Positions 20,429-28,849 of a stretch of 64,000 bases of DNA are shown here, in pieces. Below the pieces are notes generated by a model that saw nothing but the letters and a program-made list of their open reading frames with translations, made no database searches and was not told where the DNA came from. Numbering within the stretch: position 1 is the stretch's first letter; each line of letters begins with the position of its first letter. The stretch comes from Burkholderiales bacterium (lineage in GTDB: Bacteria; Pseudomonadota; Gammaproteobacteria; Burkholderiales; Burkholderiaceae_C). Where the stretch lies: NCBI GenBank assembly GCA_016213205.1, contig JACRAZ010000060.1, forward strand, positions 206,764-270,763. Reading direction: 5' to 3'. Made by a program: the position numbers and the translations under genes.

Positions 20429-21451
20429 TCAGCCGAACTTGATGCTGGCCAAGGCCACCGAGTTGCCACCACGCTTGCGCGCCGATTCGAGCGCAGCCTC
20501 GCACGCGGCGATCACTTCGTCCTGGGTGTGCGCGGTGTGCGGGTAGCTGGCCACGCCCATCGAGACCGTGAAGCCCAGCTCCTGCCCATCGAGCGCGACG
20601 ATCTGCGTGGCGCACTGCCGGCGCAACCCTTCCATGCGCGAATGCGCCGTGGCCAGCCCCACGCCCGAGAGCAGCACCGCGAAACGGCGGTTGTCGATGC
20701 GGCAGGACGCATCCATTGCCCGCGTATTGCCGCGCAGCAGCCGGCCCATCGATTCGTGGATGCGCTCGAGCGCGCGCTCGCCGAAGGCCCGCACCTTGTC
20801 GGTGAGCGGGTCGATCTCCATGTAGACGAGCGCGAACTCGCGGTGCTCGCGGGTGGAGAGGTCGACCTCGCGGCGCATCTGGTCATCGAAGTGGCCGCGG
20901 CTGGACAGGCCCGTGGCCTGGTCGCGCAGGCCGGTGTCGCCGAGCTCGCGACGCAATGCGACGTTGGCCTTTTGCTGCTGCTCGAGCTGTTCGAGCGCGG
21001 CCTTGAGCTGGGTTTCGCGCTGGCGCCCCGCGGCCAGGTCCTGCCACACGCTGCACAGCAGGCGGCGGCCGTCGAGCTCGCACACGGCGCGCAGCACCGA
21101 CCACTCGCGGCGTTCGCCGCGCCAATCAAAACGGTGCTCGCTGCTCAACGCCGCGCCGTGCGCCAACGCGGTGTTGTCGGCCGTGCGCAGCAGGTGGGCC
21201 AGAGGGGCGTCCAGCAGTTCGGCATCGGTGCGGCCGCGCAGCTGGTCGGCCGGGCGGCCCAGGAAGGCGGCCATGGCTTCGTTCACCAGCAGATAGCGCC
21301 CGTCCGCGGCATCTTTCAGGCCCAGCATCCAGCCCTGCTGCGCCGCCAATGCCTGCAGCGCCTGCGCCATGACCTGCAAGGCCACCGGGCCGACCTGCGG
21401 CGCCAGGCCTGGGATGCCGGACGCGCCAGCGCTTTCGGACAAGGCGTTCAT
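20429..21451 (-). CDS. PAS-GGDEF protein with degenerate catalytic site
   Basis: 340 residues (start MNALSESAGA at 21451). A PAS domain covers about 35-140, a coiled-coil linker about 145-170, and a GGDEF domain about 175-335. The expected GG(D/E)EF motif reads DNRRF (253-257), and the GTP-binding FKxIND and GHxxGD segments are also changed. Diguanylate cyclase activity is therefore unlikely. In contrast the inhibitory-site motif RxxD, exactly five residues before the signature, is intact as RAMD (244-247). A c-di-GMP-binding, non-catalytic effector is a reasonable inference. It converges on the TSUP permease and follows the nitrate regulator on the same strand. Confidence 0.85.
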   Translation of the reverse strand: MNALSESAGASGIPGLAPQVGPVALQVMAQALQALAAQQGWMLGLKDAADGRYLLVNEAMAAFLGRPADQLRGRTDAELLDAPLAHLLRTADNTALAHGAALSSEHRFDWRGERREWSVLRAVCELDGRRLLCSVWQDLAAGRQRETQLKAALEQLEQQQKANVALRRELGDTGLRDQATGLSSRGHFDDQMRREVDLSTREHREFALVYMEIDPLTDKVRAFGERALERIHESMGRLLRGNTRAMDASCRIDNRRFAVLLSGVGLATAHSRMEGLRRQCATQIVALDGQELGFTVSMGVASYPHTAHTQDEVIAACEAALESARKRGGNSVALASIKFG

Positions 21452-21595
21452 CGGTCGGTGCCGTCGAGGACAGGGGCGTGGGGTGGAGAAGGAGGCTTCG
21501 GGGACTGTCGCATTCTGGGCGGCACGTGTTCCGCGAATCAATCCAACGTTTGTTCGTCAGTTCTCCCTAGGTCGCGATGATACCCAGCCGGGGGG

Positions 21596-22864
21596 TCAGC
21601 CCAGGAGCACCTGCATGTTGTGCTCGTACAGCGATGTCAGGCGCTCGAAGCTCTGCAACAGGGCCTCGCTCTCGCGGGCCAGCACCACCCGCCCGTCACG
21701 GGCCAGCCCGGGCCGCATGCCCTCGAGCAGGCGCTGCCACTGGCCACGCGCCACGGCCAGGGTGGAGCGGATCTCCTCGCTGGCCAGGGGGGCCTGCTCC
21801 AGGCGCTGCAACGCGGCGTCGAACTCGGCCACCGTGGCCAGCGCATCGGTGGCCTGCGCCTGGGCCTGGCCCTGCGGCAGGACGCTGGCCAGCAGGGCGT
21901 GCTTGGCCACCCGCTGCGCCAGCATGCGCTGGCGGCCACTGAGGTTCACCAGCTGCAGGCTGGGCCGGCCGCTGGCAGCCTGCAGCCCATCGGTGAGTGC
22001 CTGCGCGTGCTCGAGCAGTTGTGCGGCTGCGGCGTCGATGGCCAGCAGGTCGGCCGGCGGCTGCAGCGCCAGCTGGGCCTGCAGCGCCTGCCAGGCCTGC
22101 CGGGTGGCCAGCCGAAGCGCCTCCAGCGCGGGCGACACGCCCAAGCCCGCCAGGTGATCGATGCTGGCCTGCACGCGCACGACGGAGTCGCGCATCAGGG
22201 TGTCGGCGAGGGCCCGCTCGATGCCGATGTGCTCGAGCACCCTGGCCTTCACGATGCGTTGCGAGAGCATGCGCAACTGGCCCGCGCGGTTCACCGCGTC
22301 GGCGGATTCCGCGGCCTCGATCACGGCCCGCGAGACCTCGCCCACGCGCAGGTTGGTCTGCATCGAGGCCGTGCGCAGCAGCGCGAACGCGTCGGGCTCG
22401 CTGAGCTGCTGCGCGCTCATCAGCACGCCCTTGGCCCGGTCGACCCACTTGCGCTCGTCCAGCCGGGCGTGCACGCCGGCCAGTTCGCGCTGCAGGGCCT
22501 GGTGGCGCTGGAACAACGCGCGCGACAAGGGCAGGGCCATCGTCACCTGCTCCACGCTGCAAGGGCCTGCAAAACACTGTGTCACGCCGCCGGCCGCCGC
22601 CTGCTCGGCCGCTTCGGCCCGGAACTGGCGGCAGAACAGCAGCACTGGAACGGCGCACGCGGCCTGCAACAGGCCGAGGCTGGTGAACAAGGCCTCGTCC
22701 GCCACGTCCACCTGCACGACGACCATTTCCGGTGCAAGCCGCACGGCCTCCCGCACCAAGTTGCAGCAGGCCGTGGCGCCGGCTACACGCAGGCCGGCGC
22801 TGTACAGGTGCGCCGCAACGGCCTGCGCCATGGCTTCTTCTGGGGCAGCAATCAACAAATGCAT
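21596..22864 (-). CDS. Pseudo-receiver-ANTAR-PilJ-PilJ regulator, probable nitrate-responsive antiterminator
   Basis: 422 residues from the ATG at 22864 (MHLLIAAPEE). Residues 1-120 form a NasT-like receiver in which the phospho-acceptor position appears to be Gln (VVVVQVD). About 125-185 is an ANTAR RNA-binding domain with VDRAKGVLM. About 186-420 holds two PilJ-type helical segments with LRMLSQR (197-203) and RQRMLAQR (311-318). PilJ domains bind nitrate in at least one characterised chemoreceptor, and ANTAR proteins NasR and NasT control nitrate genes by antitermination. It is divergent from narK, with no nasS nearby. A combined sensor-antiterminator is inference. An upstream in-frame ATG (23077) was rejected because the extension is not protein-like. 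Confidence 0.85.
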   Translation of the reverse strand: MHLLIAAPEEAMAQAVAAHLYSAGLRVAGATACCNLVREAVRLAPEMVVVQVDVADEALFTSLGLLQAACAVPVLLFCRQFRAEAAEQAAAGGVTQCFAGPCSVEQVTMALPLSRALFQRHQALQRELAGVHARLDERKWVDRAKGVLMSAQQLSEPDAFALLRTASMQTNLRVGEVSRAVIEAAESADAVNRAGQLRMLSQRIVKARVLEHIGIERALADTLMRDSVVRVQASIDHLAGLGVSPALEALRLATRQAWQALQAQLALQPPADLLAIDAAAAQLLEHAQALTDGLQAASGRPSLQLVNLSGRQRMLAQRVAKHALLASVLPQGQAQAQATDALATVAEFDAALQRLEQAPLASEEIRSTLAVARGQWQRLLEGMRPGLARDGRVVLARESEALLQSFERLTSLYEHNMQVLLG

Positions 22865-23183
22865 CTCTGCGGGCCCTGGGGCCGGATCGTTCAATCCGCC
22901 AAGCATAGGCCACAGCCCCGTGCCGCCCTGGCCGAGGCCGGCGGCACGCTTGTTGCATAGCAGCATGCGCCGGGCGTAACGACGCGCCCGCGCCTCGTCC
23001 CGCGCCGCATGCATGGCGCCTTGCCGGGCTGGCCACGCCCCCGCATCGGGGTTGCCGTGAAGGCCAGCCGCCGTCAAGGCCAGACGCCGCCGCGCCCCCC
23101 GCCCCGATCACCCGCTGCCATTGGCCCGCATCCGGCCGCCGATGGGATCGCGGCCATGCCCCGTGCCCCACACAGACACCACC
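22865..23183. other. 319-bp spacer between the ANTAR regulator and narK
   Basis: Non-coding divergent region. In the narK direction it holds a sigma-54 promoter (22942-22957) and then about 215 nt of leader with three inverted repeats. The first is GCGCC/GGCGC at 23002-23019. The second is GGCTGGCC/GGCCAGCC at 23027-23069, enclosing CCCCG/CGGGG. The third is GGCCG...CGGCC at 23134-23155, extended by CGAT/ATCG across a one-base bulge. No T-tract follows any of them. No promoter for the minus-strand regulator is obvious. Confidence 0.7.
22942..22957 (+). promoter_or_regulatory. Sigma-54 (-24/-12) promoter for narK
   Basis: CGGCACGCTTGTTGCA differs from the consensus TGGCACG-N4-TTGCA only at its first base and keeps the invariant GG (22943-22944) and GC (22955-22956) exactly 10 bp apart. 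The expected start is about 22968, giving a leader of about 215 nt before the narK ATG. Sigma-54 control fits NtrC activation of nitrogen assimilation. Confidence 0.8.
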
Positions 23184-24461
23184 ATGTCGTCCTTCAAGAC
23201 CTTCCTTCGTGCCGGACACACCCCGACGCTCGTCGCGTCGTTCATGTACTTCGGCTTCTCATGCTGCATCTGGGTGCTCAACGGCGCGATGGCGCCGTTC
23301 ATTAGCGAGACCTACCAGCTCAGCGCGGCGCAGAAGGGCCTGATGCTCTCGATCCCGATCATCGCCGGGGCGCTGATGCGCTTTCCGCTCGGCGTGCTGG
23401 CGCAGTACATCGGCCGCAAGAACGCCACGCTGGTCGAGATGGGGCTGATCGCGGTGGCGATGCTCTACGGCTTCTTCTTCGTGGACAGCTTCAACGACCT
23501 GCTCAAGATGGGCGTGCTGCTGGGCATTGCCGGTGCGAGCTTCGGCGTGGCGCTGTCGCTGGGCTCGGGCTGGTACCCACCCCAGCACAAGGGGCTGGCG
23601 ATGGGCCTGGTGGGCGCAGGCAACGTGGGCACCGCCGTGTCGGTGCTGGTGGCGCCGCCGCTGGCGCAGTGGCTGGGCTGGCAGGCGGTGTATGCCGTGG
23701 CCGCGGCCGCCATCATGCTGCCCATCCTCACGGTGGTGCTGTTTGCCAAGGAGCCCCCGGATGTCGACTCGCACGCCGACTTCCGCTCGCACATCGCCTG
23801 CCTCTTCGAGCGGGACGGCTGGGCCTTCAGCCTGATCTACGGGGTCACGTTCGGCGGCTTCATCGGCCTGACCACCTTCCTGCCCTCGTACTACTACGAC
23901 CAGTTCGGCGTGAGCAAGGTGCAGGCCGGCCAGCTCACGATGCTGGCGGCCTTCATGGGCGCCGCGCTGCGTGTGGCCGGTGGCTGGATCTCCGACCGCT
24001 GGGGCGGCGTGAACACGCTGACGCTGGTGCTGGTGATGGTGAGCGTGTGCCTGGTGCTGGTGGCGCTGTCCACCGGTTCGCTGGTGGGCACCACGCTGCT
24101 GCTGATGCTGTGTTTTGCCGCGCTGGGCGCGGGCAATGGCGCGCTGTTCCAGCTGGTGCCGCTGCGCTGGCCCACCACCACCGCGGTGGCGGGCTCGATG
24201 ATCGGCGAGATCGGGGCGTTGGGCGGTGGCCTGGTGCCCAACGCGATGGGCCTGTCCAAGCAGTACCTGGGCACCTACGCCTGGGGCTTCGTGCTGTTCG
24301 CGGTGCTGGGTGTGGTGATGCTCGGCGTGATGCGCGTGATGCAGATCCGCTGGACCCGCACCTGGGCCGAAAAAGGCGGCCGCGCCCGCAGCGCCGCAGC
24401 GCCTGTCGCCACGGCACGCGTGGCGCCAGCCAAGCTCAGCCCGCGCAGCGGCCGCCCGTGA
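23184..24461 (+). CDS. narK: NarK/NasA-type nitrate/nitrite transporter (MFS)
   Basis: Major facilitator of the nitrate-nitrite porter family, 425 residues, about twelve membrane helices. The start MSSFKTFLRAGHTPTL at 23184 matches the family. The nitrate signature region GNVGTAVSVLVAPPL (helix 5) and the second Gly-rich motif GAGNGALFQLVP (helix 11), the two NNP signatures, are seen. A basic Ala/Pro-rich tail ends the protein. Preceded by a sigma-54 promoter and a structured leader, it converges with the phosphatase-kinase gene 32 bp away. Given nas/nir context it most likely imports nitrate for assimilation. Confidence 0.93.
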   Translation: MSSFKTFLRAGHTPTLVASFMYFGFSCCIWVLNGAMAPFISETYQLSAAQKGLMLSIPIIAGALMRFPLGVLAQYIGRKNATLVEMGLIAVAMLYGFFFVDSFNDLLKMGVLLGIAGASFGVALSLGSGWYPPQHKGLAMGLVGAGNVGTAVSVLVAPPLAQWLGWQAVYAVAAAAIMLPILTVVLFAKEPPDVDSHADFRSHIACLFERDGWAFSLIYGVTFGGFIGLTTFLPSYYYDQFGVSKVQAGQLTMLAAFMGAALRVAGGWISDRWGGVNTLTLVLVMVSVCLVLVALSTGSLVGTTLLLMLCFAALGAGNGALFQLVPLRWPTTTAVAGSMIGEIGALGGGLVPNAMGLSKQYLGTYAWGFVLFAVLGVVMLGVMRVMQIRWTRTWAEKGGRARSAAAPVATARVAPAKLSPRSGRP

Positions 24462-24493
24462 TCAGGCCACACCAGGCAGCGGCCATGCGGCGC

Positions 24494-26200
24494 TCATCGC
24501 GGCAGGAACAGCAGCCACACGACCAGCAGGCCGTTGAAGGCCAGCGACACGGCCAGCGCGATCTTCCACATCGCGGTGGGGTCGCGCGCCACCAGGGGCG
24601 TGGCCGTGGGCGCGGCCAGTGGCCGCGAGGCACCACGCTCCAGCGCGAGCACCAGTTCCTCGGCGGTCTCGAAGCGCAGGCGCCGGTCGCGCGCCACGGC
24701 CTTGAGCACCACATGGTCCAGCCAGATCGGCACCTCCGGCCGCACGCGCGAGGGCGGCACCGGGTCGCGCCGGTAGCGCATGGTCTGGTAGGGCTCGATC
24801 TCCCCGTAGGGCAGCCGGCCGCTGAGCCAGCGGTACAGCGTGACGCCCAGCGCGAACAGGTCGCTCATCGCGTCGGCCTGGCCGCCCTCCTCCCATTGCT
24901 CGGGGTTCATGTAGCTGGGCGTGCCGGCGTGCAGGCTGCGCACCGATTCGGGCTCGTTGCCGGACACGGCCACGCCCAGATCGAGCAGGCGCCACTGGCC
25001 ATCGTCGGCCAGGTGCAGGTTGGCGGGCTTCACGTCGCGGTGCACCACGCGCTGGCGGTGCAGCCGGCCCAGCGCGCGCGCCATGGCCAGTGCGCCGGCC
25101 ACCACCTCATCCACGCTGAAACGGCGGCCCTCCACGAGCATCTGCTCCAGCGTGGCACCGCTGTGCCAGTCGAACACCACGTAGAAGGCGCTGGGCGATC
25201 GTTGCGGCCGCACCCGCACGAAGCCCTGGGCCTGGCGTTCGGTCACCGTCTGCCCGAGCCAGGCCTCGTGGGCCAGCATCGCACGCTCCTCGGGGTCGGC
25301 GGCGCGGCTTTCGTGCAGGGTCTTGAGCGCCACCAGCGCACGGCTGTCGTTGTCGCGCGCCTGGTAGAGCCGGTGCACACCCGTATCGGCCACCAGCGCA
25401 GTGATGGTGTAGCCATCGATGACCTCGCCCACCTTCCAGCGTGGTGCGGCGGGCAACTGGCGTCCCTGCAGCACCGCGTCGTCCAGGCGCTGGCTCGCCA
25501 GGCCGCGCACCTGCACCACCAGCGCGGTGACGTTGTCGTGGCTGCCGGCGGTCAGCGCCGCCTGCACGATGCCCTCGCTCACCGCCTGGGCGGTGCCTGC
25601 CGTCGCCAGCGCCTGGGCCAGCTGGCGCTGCTTGAGCACGCCGTGAACACCGTCGCTGGTGAGCAGCATCACGTCGCCCACCTGCAGCGCGCCCTGGTGG
25701 AAGTCCACCCGCACCGTGTCCTCCAGGCCCAGCGCGCGGGTGAGCTGGCTGCGCAGGTCTGGGTGGTCCAGGGCATGGTCCTGCGTCAGGCAGATCAGTT
25801 CGCCGTCGCGCAGCAGCCAGGCGCGTGTGTCGCCCACGTGGGCCACGGTCCAGGTCTGGCCCTGCAGCACCAGCGCGGTGAGCGTGCTCAGGCCCGAGGC
25901 GTCGTCGCTGCGGCGGCGGTTGTGGTCGGCCAGCCAGGCGTTGTGGGCACCGATCAGGCGGTCCAGGGCCACGGTGGTTTCCCAGGTCGCAGGCACCGCG
26001 GGGAAGTCGGTCACCAGCGAGATCACCGCGGTCTGCGCCGCGGCGCGGCCATGGCCGCCGGCCGAGACGCCATCGGCCACCGCCGCGATCAGGCCGCGCG
26101 CGGCCTCCTGCGGCGGCGCCTGCCAGGCCGCGGCGAAGTCCTCGTTGTGCGGCCGGTGACCCCGTTCGCTGCAGTGGCCGATGTCGACATGAAAGCTCAT
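24494..26200 (-). CDS. PP2C phosphatase fused to Ser/Thr protein kinase
   Basis: 568 residues from MSFHVDIGHCSERG at 26200. The N-terminal PP2C domain (about 1-235) has the metal-binding RPHNEDFAAA, VADGVSAGGHG, THVGDTRAW-like and DHDN/SHDNVTA motifs. A Hanks-type kinase domain (about 245-510) carries VALKTL (ATP lysine), VHRDVKPAN (catalytic loop), DLGVAV instead of DFG, and GTPSYMNPEQ. A single C-terminal membrane helix (about 545-565) anchors it with both enzymes cytoplasmic. Divergent from nirB. Such fusions recur in nitrate assimilation clusters of proteobacteria, but their targets are not established. Confidence 0.92.
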   Translation of the reverse strand: MSFHVDIGHCSERGHRPHNEDFAAAWQAPPQEAARGLIAAVADGVSAGGHGRAAAQTAVISLVTDFPAVPATWETTVALDRLIGAHNAWLADHNRRRSDDASGLSTLTALVLQGQTWTVAHVGDTRAWLLRDGELICLTQDHALDHPDLRSQLTRALGLEDTVRVDFHQGALQVGDVMLLTSDGVHGVLKQRQLAQALATAGTAQAVSEGIVQAALTAGSHDNVTALVVQVRGLASQRLDDAVLQGRQLPAAPRWKVGEVIDGYTITALVADTGVHRLYQARDNDSRALVALKTLHESRAADPEERAMLAHEAWLGQTVTERQAQGFVRVRPQRSPSAFYVVFDWHSGATLEQMLVEGRRFSVDEVVAGALAMARALGRLHRQRVVHRDVKPANLHLADDGQWRLLDLGVAVSGNEPESVRSLHAGTPSYMNPEQWEEGGQADAMSDLFALGVTLYRWLSGRLPYGEIEPYQTMRYRRDPVPPSRVRPEVPIWLDHVVLKAVARDRRLRFETAEELVLALERGASRPLAAPTATPLVARDPTAMWKIALAVSLAFNGLLVVWLLFLPR

Positions 26201-26232
26201 AGGGCGCCGATTCTGGCCTGCGCGGCCGGTGC

Positions 26233-26248
26233 TGGCACCGCGATTGCT
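26233..26248 (+). promoter_or_regulatory. Sigma-54 (-24/-12) promoter for nirB
   Basis: TGGCACCGCGATTGCT matches the sigma-54 consensus TGGCAC-N5-TTGC(A/T) exactly, with GG (26234-26235) and GC (26246-26247) separated by 10 bp. Transcription would begin near 26259, about 22 nt before the nirB ATG. It occupies the 80-bp divergent spacer to the phosphatase-kinase gene. Confidence 0.88.
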
Positions 26249-26280
26249 AATCCTGAAATGTGCTGGCTGGAGATCTGACG

Positions 26281-28740
26281 ATGAAGAAGATGAAACTCGT
26301 GATGGTGGGCAACGGCATGGCCGGCGTGCGCACGCTGGAAGAACTGCTGAAGATCGCACCGGACCTGTACGACATCACCGTGTTCGGCGCCGAGCCCCAC
26401 CCGAACTACAACCGCATCCTGCTGTCGCCGGTGCTCGCGGGCGAGCAGACGATCGACGAGATCATCCTGAACCCGCTGTCCTGGTACGAAGAGAACCACA
26501 TCACGCTGCACCTGGGCAAGAAGGTGGTCAAGGTCGACCGCACCCGGCGCCTGGTGATCGCCGAGGACGGCACCGAGGCCGAGTACGACCGCCTGCTGCT
26601 GGCCACCGGCTCGAACCCGTTCATCCTGCCGGTGCCCGGCAAGGACCTCGACGGCGTGATCGCCTACCGCGACATCGCCGACACGCAGACGATGATCGAC
26701 ACCGCCAAGAGCTACAAGCACGCGGTGGTCATCGGCGGCGGCCTGCTCGGCCTGGAGGCCGCCAATGGCCTGATGCTGCGCGGCATGCAGACCACGGTGG
26801 TGCACATCATGCCGTGGCTGATGGAGCGCCAGCTCGACGACGTGGCCGGCAAGCTGCTGCAGAAATCGCTCGAGGAGCGCGGCCTGAAGTTCATGATCGG
26901 CGCGCAGACCCAGGCCCTCGTCGGCGACAAGGACGACGGCAAGGGCGGCCGCGTGATGGCCGTGCAGTTCAAGGACGGCACCGAGGTGCCGGCCGATCTC
27001 GTGGTCATGGCTGCGGGCATCCGCCCCAGCACCCAGCTGGCCGAGAGCATGGGCCTGCACTGCAACCGCGGCATCGTCGTCAACGACACGATGCAGACCA
27101 TCACCGACCCGCGCATCTACGCGGTGGGCGAGTGTGCTGCGCACCGCGGCATCGCCTACGGCCTGGTGGCCCCGCTGTTCGAGCAGGGCAAGGTCTGCGC
27201 CACGCACCTGGCGCAGTTCGGCATCGGCCGCTACACCGGCAGCCAGACCAGCACCAAGCTCAAGGTGACCGGCATCGACCTGTTCTCGGCCGGCGACTTC
27301 ATGGGCGGCGAAGGCACCGAGGAAATCGTGATGAGCGACCCCTTCGGCGGCGTGTACAAGAAGCTGGTGATCAAGGACGACAAGCTCGTCGGCGCCTGCC
27401 TCTATGGCGACACGGTGGACGGCAGCTGGTACTTCAAGCTGCTGCGCGAGGGCCGGACCGTGCACGACATCCGCGACAAGCTGATGTTCGGCGAATCCAA
27501 CATCGGCGACGTGGGCCACGAGGGCCACAACAAGGCCGCGGCCATGGCCGACACCGACGAGGTCTGCGGCTGCAACGGCGTCACCAAGGGCAGCATCTGC
27601 AAGGCTATCAAGGACAAGGGCCTGTTCACGCTGGACGAGGTGCGCAAGCACACCAAGGCCAGCGCGTCCTGCGGCTCCTGCACCGGCCTGGTGGAGCAGC
27701 TGCTGATGTTCACCGCCGGCGGCGACTACTCCGCCACGCCCAAGAAGAAGGCCATGTGCGGCTGCACCGACGCCAGCCACGACGAGGTGCGCGAAGCCAT
27801 CCGCAAGCCGCTGCCCGATGGCAGCAAGCTGCTCACCATCGACGGCGTCTACCGCCAGCTCGGCTGGCGCACGCCCAACGGCTGCGCGAGCTGCCGCCCG
27901 GCGGTCAACTACTACCTGATCAGCACCTGGCCCAAGGAGGCCCGGGACGACCCGCAAAGCCGCTACATCAACGAACGCAGCCACGCCAACATCCAGAAGG
28001 ACGGCACCTACAGCGTGATCCCGCGCATGTGGGGCGGCGAGACCACGGCGGCCGAGCTGCGCCGCATCGCCGATGCGGTGGACAAGTACAAGATTCCCAC
28101 CGTCAAGGTCACCGGCGGCCAGCGCATCGATCTGCTGGGCGTGAAGAAGGAAGACCTGGTCAACGTGTGGCAGGACATCGGCATGCCCTCGGGCCACGCC
28201 TATGCCAAGGCCCTGCGCACCGTGAAGACCTGCGTCGGCAGCGAGTGGTGCCGCTTCGGCACGCAGGACAGCACGCAGATGGGCAAGGACCTCGAGCGCG
28301 CGCTGTGGCGCATGTATGCGCCGCACAAGGTCAAGCTCGCGGTGAGTGGCTGCCCGCGCAACTGCGCCGAGGCCGGCATCAAGGACGTGGGCGTGATCGG
28401 CGTCGACTCCGGCTGGGAGCTGTACGTGGCCGGCAACGGTGGCATCAAGACCGAGGTGGCCGAGTTCTTCGTCAAGGTGAAGACGGCCGCCGAGGTGCTG
28501 GAGTACTCCGGCGCCTTCCTGCAGCTGTACCGCGAGGAGGGCTGGTACCTCGAGCGCACCTGCCACTACGTTGGCCGCGTGGGTTTGGACTACGTCAAGA
28601 AGAAGGTGCTCGACGACCACGAGAACCGCAAGGCCCTGTGGGCGCGACTGCAGTACGCACTGGACGGTGAACCCGACCCTTGGTTCGAGTTCGACAAGGC
28701 CCGGGTTGACCTGCGTCAGTTCTCCCCGGTATCCAATTGA
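26281..28740 (+). CDS. nirB: Assimilatory nitrite reductase large subunit
   Basis: NAD(P)H-dependent siroheme nitrite reductase reducing nitrite to ammonium in the cytoplasm. 819 residues from MKKMKLVMVGNG (ATG 26281). An FAD/NAD module (1-about 300, MVGNGMAGVRT and VIGGGLLGLEAA) comes first. Two BFD-like [2Fe-2S] segments follow: CGCNGV...SCGSC, and CGCTDA...GCASC. The nitrite/sulfite reductase half-domain then supplies the siroheme-[4Fe-4S] ligands in TCVGSEWCRFG and SGCPRNCAEAG. First gene of the sigma-54 unit. Its usual partner nirD is displaced by one inserted gene. Confidence 0.97.
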   Translation: MKKMKLVMVGNGMAGVRTLEELLKIAPDLYDITVFGAEPHPNYNRILLSPVLAGEQTIDEIILNPLSWYEENHITLHLGKKVVKVDRTRRLVIAEDGTEAEYDRLLLATGSNPFILPVPGKDLDGVIAYRDIADTQTMIDTAKSYKHAVVIGGGLLGLEAANGLMLRGMQTTVVHIMPWLMERQLDDVAGKLLQKSLEERGLKFMIGAQTQALVGDKDDGKGGRVMAVQFKDGTEVPADLVVMAAGIRPSTQLAESMGLHCNRGIVVNDTMQTITDPRIYAVGECAAHRGIAYGLVAPLFEQGKVCATHLAQFGIGRYTGSQTSTKLKVTGIDLFSAGDFMGGEGTEEIVMSDPFGGVYKKLVIKDDKLVGACLYGDTVDGSWYFKLLREGRTVHDIRDKLMFGESNIGDVGHEGHNKAAAMADTDEVCGCNGVTKGSICKAIKDKGLFTLDEVRKHTKASASCGSCTGLVEQLLMFTAGGDYSATPKKKAMCGCTDASHDEVREAIRKPLPDGSKLLTIDGVYRQLGWRTPNGCASCRPAVNYYLISTWPKEARDDPQSRYINERSHANIQKDGTYSVIPRMWGGETTAAELRRIADAVDKYKIPTVKVTGGQRIDLLGVKKEDLVNVWQDIGMPSGHAYAKALRTVKTCVGSEWCRFGTQDSTQMGKDLERALWRMYAPHKVKLAVSGCPRNCAEAGIKDVGVIGVDSGWELYVAGNGGIKTEVAEFFVKVKTAAEVLEYSGAFLQLYREEGWYLERTCHYVGRVGLDYVKKKVLDDHENRKALWARLQYALDGEPDPWFEFDKARVDLRQFSPVSN

Positions 28741-28849
28741 AAGCGGACAGGGCCTGAGGACCTAATGGCTTAAACGGAGGGAGACGGCTGCCGACAATCG
28801 CAGGGCAGGGTTGTTGTCCCCGTCATTCCCCACCTCGAAAGCCACGATC

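Noticed and set aside
26197..28620. 800-codon open frame antisense to nirB
   Set aside because: Same codon-bias artefact. The nirB product with all cofactor motifs occupies the other strand.
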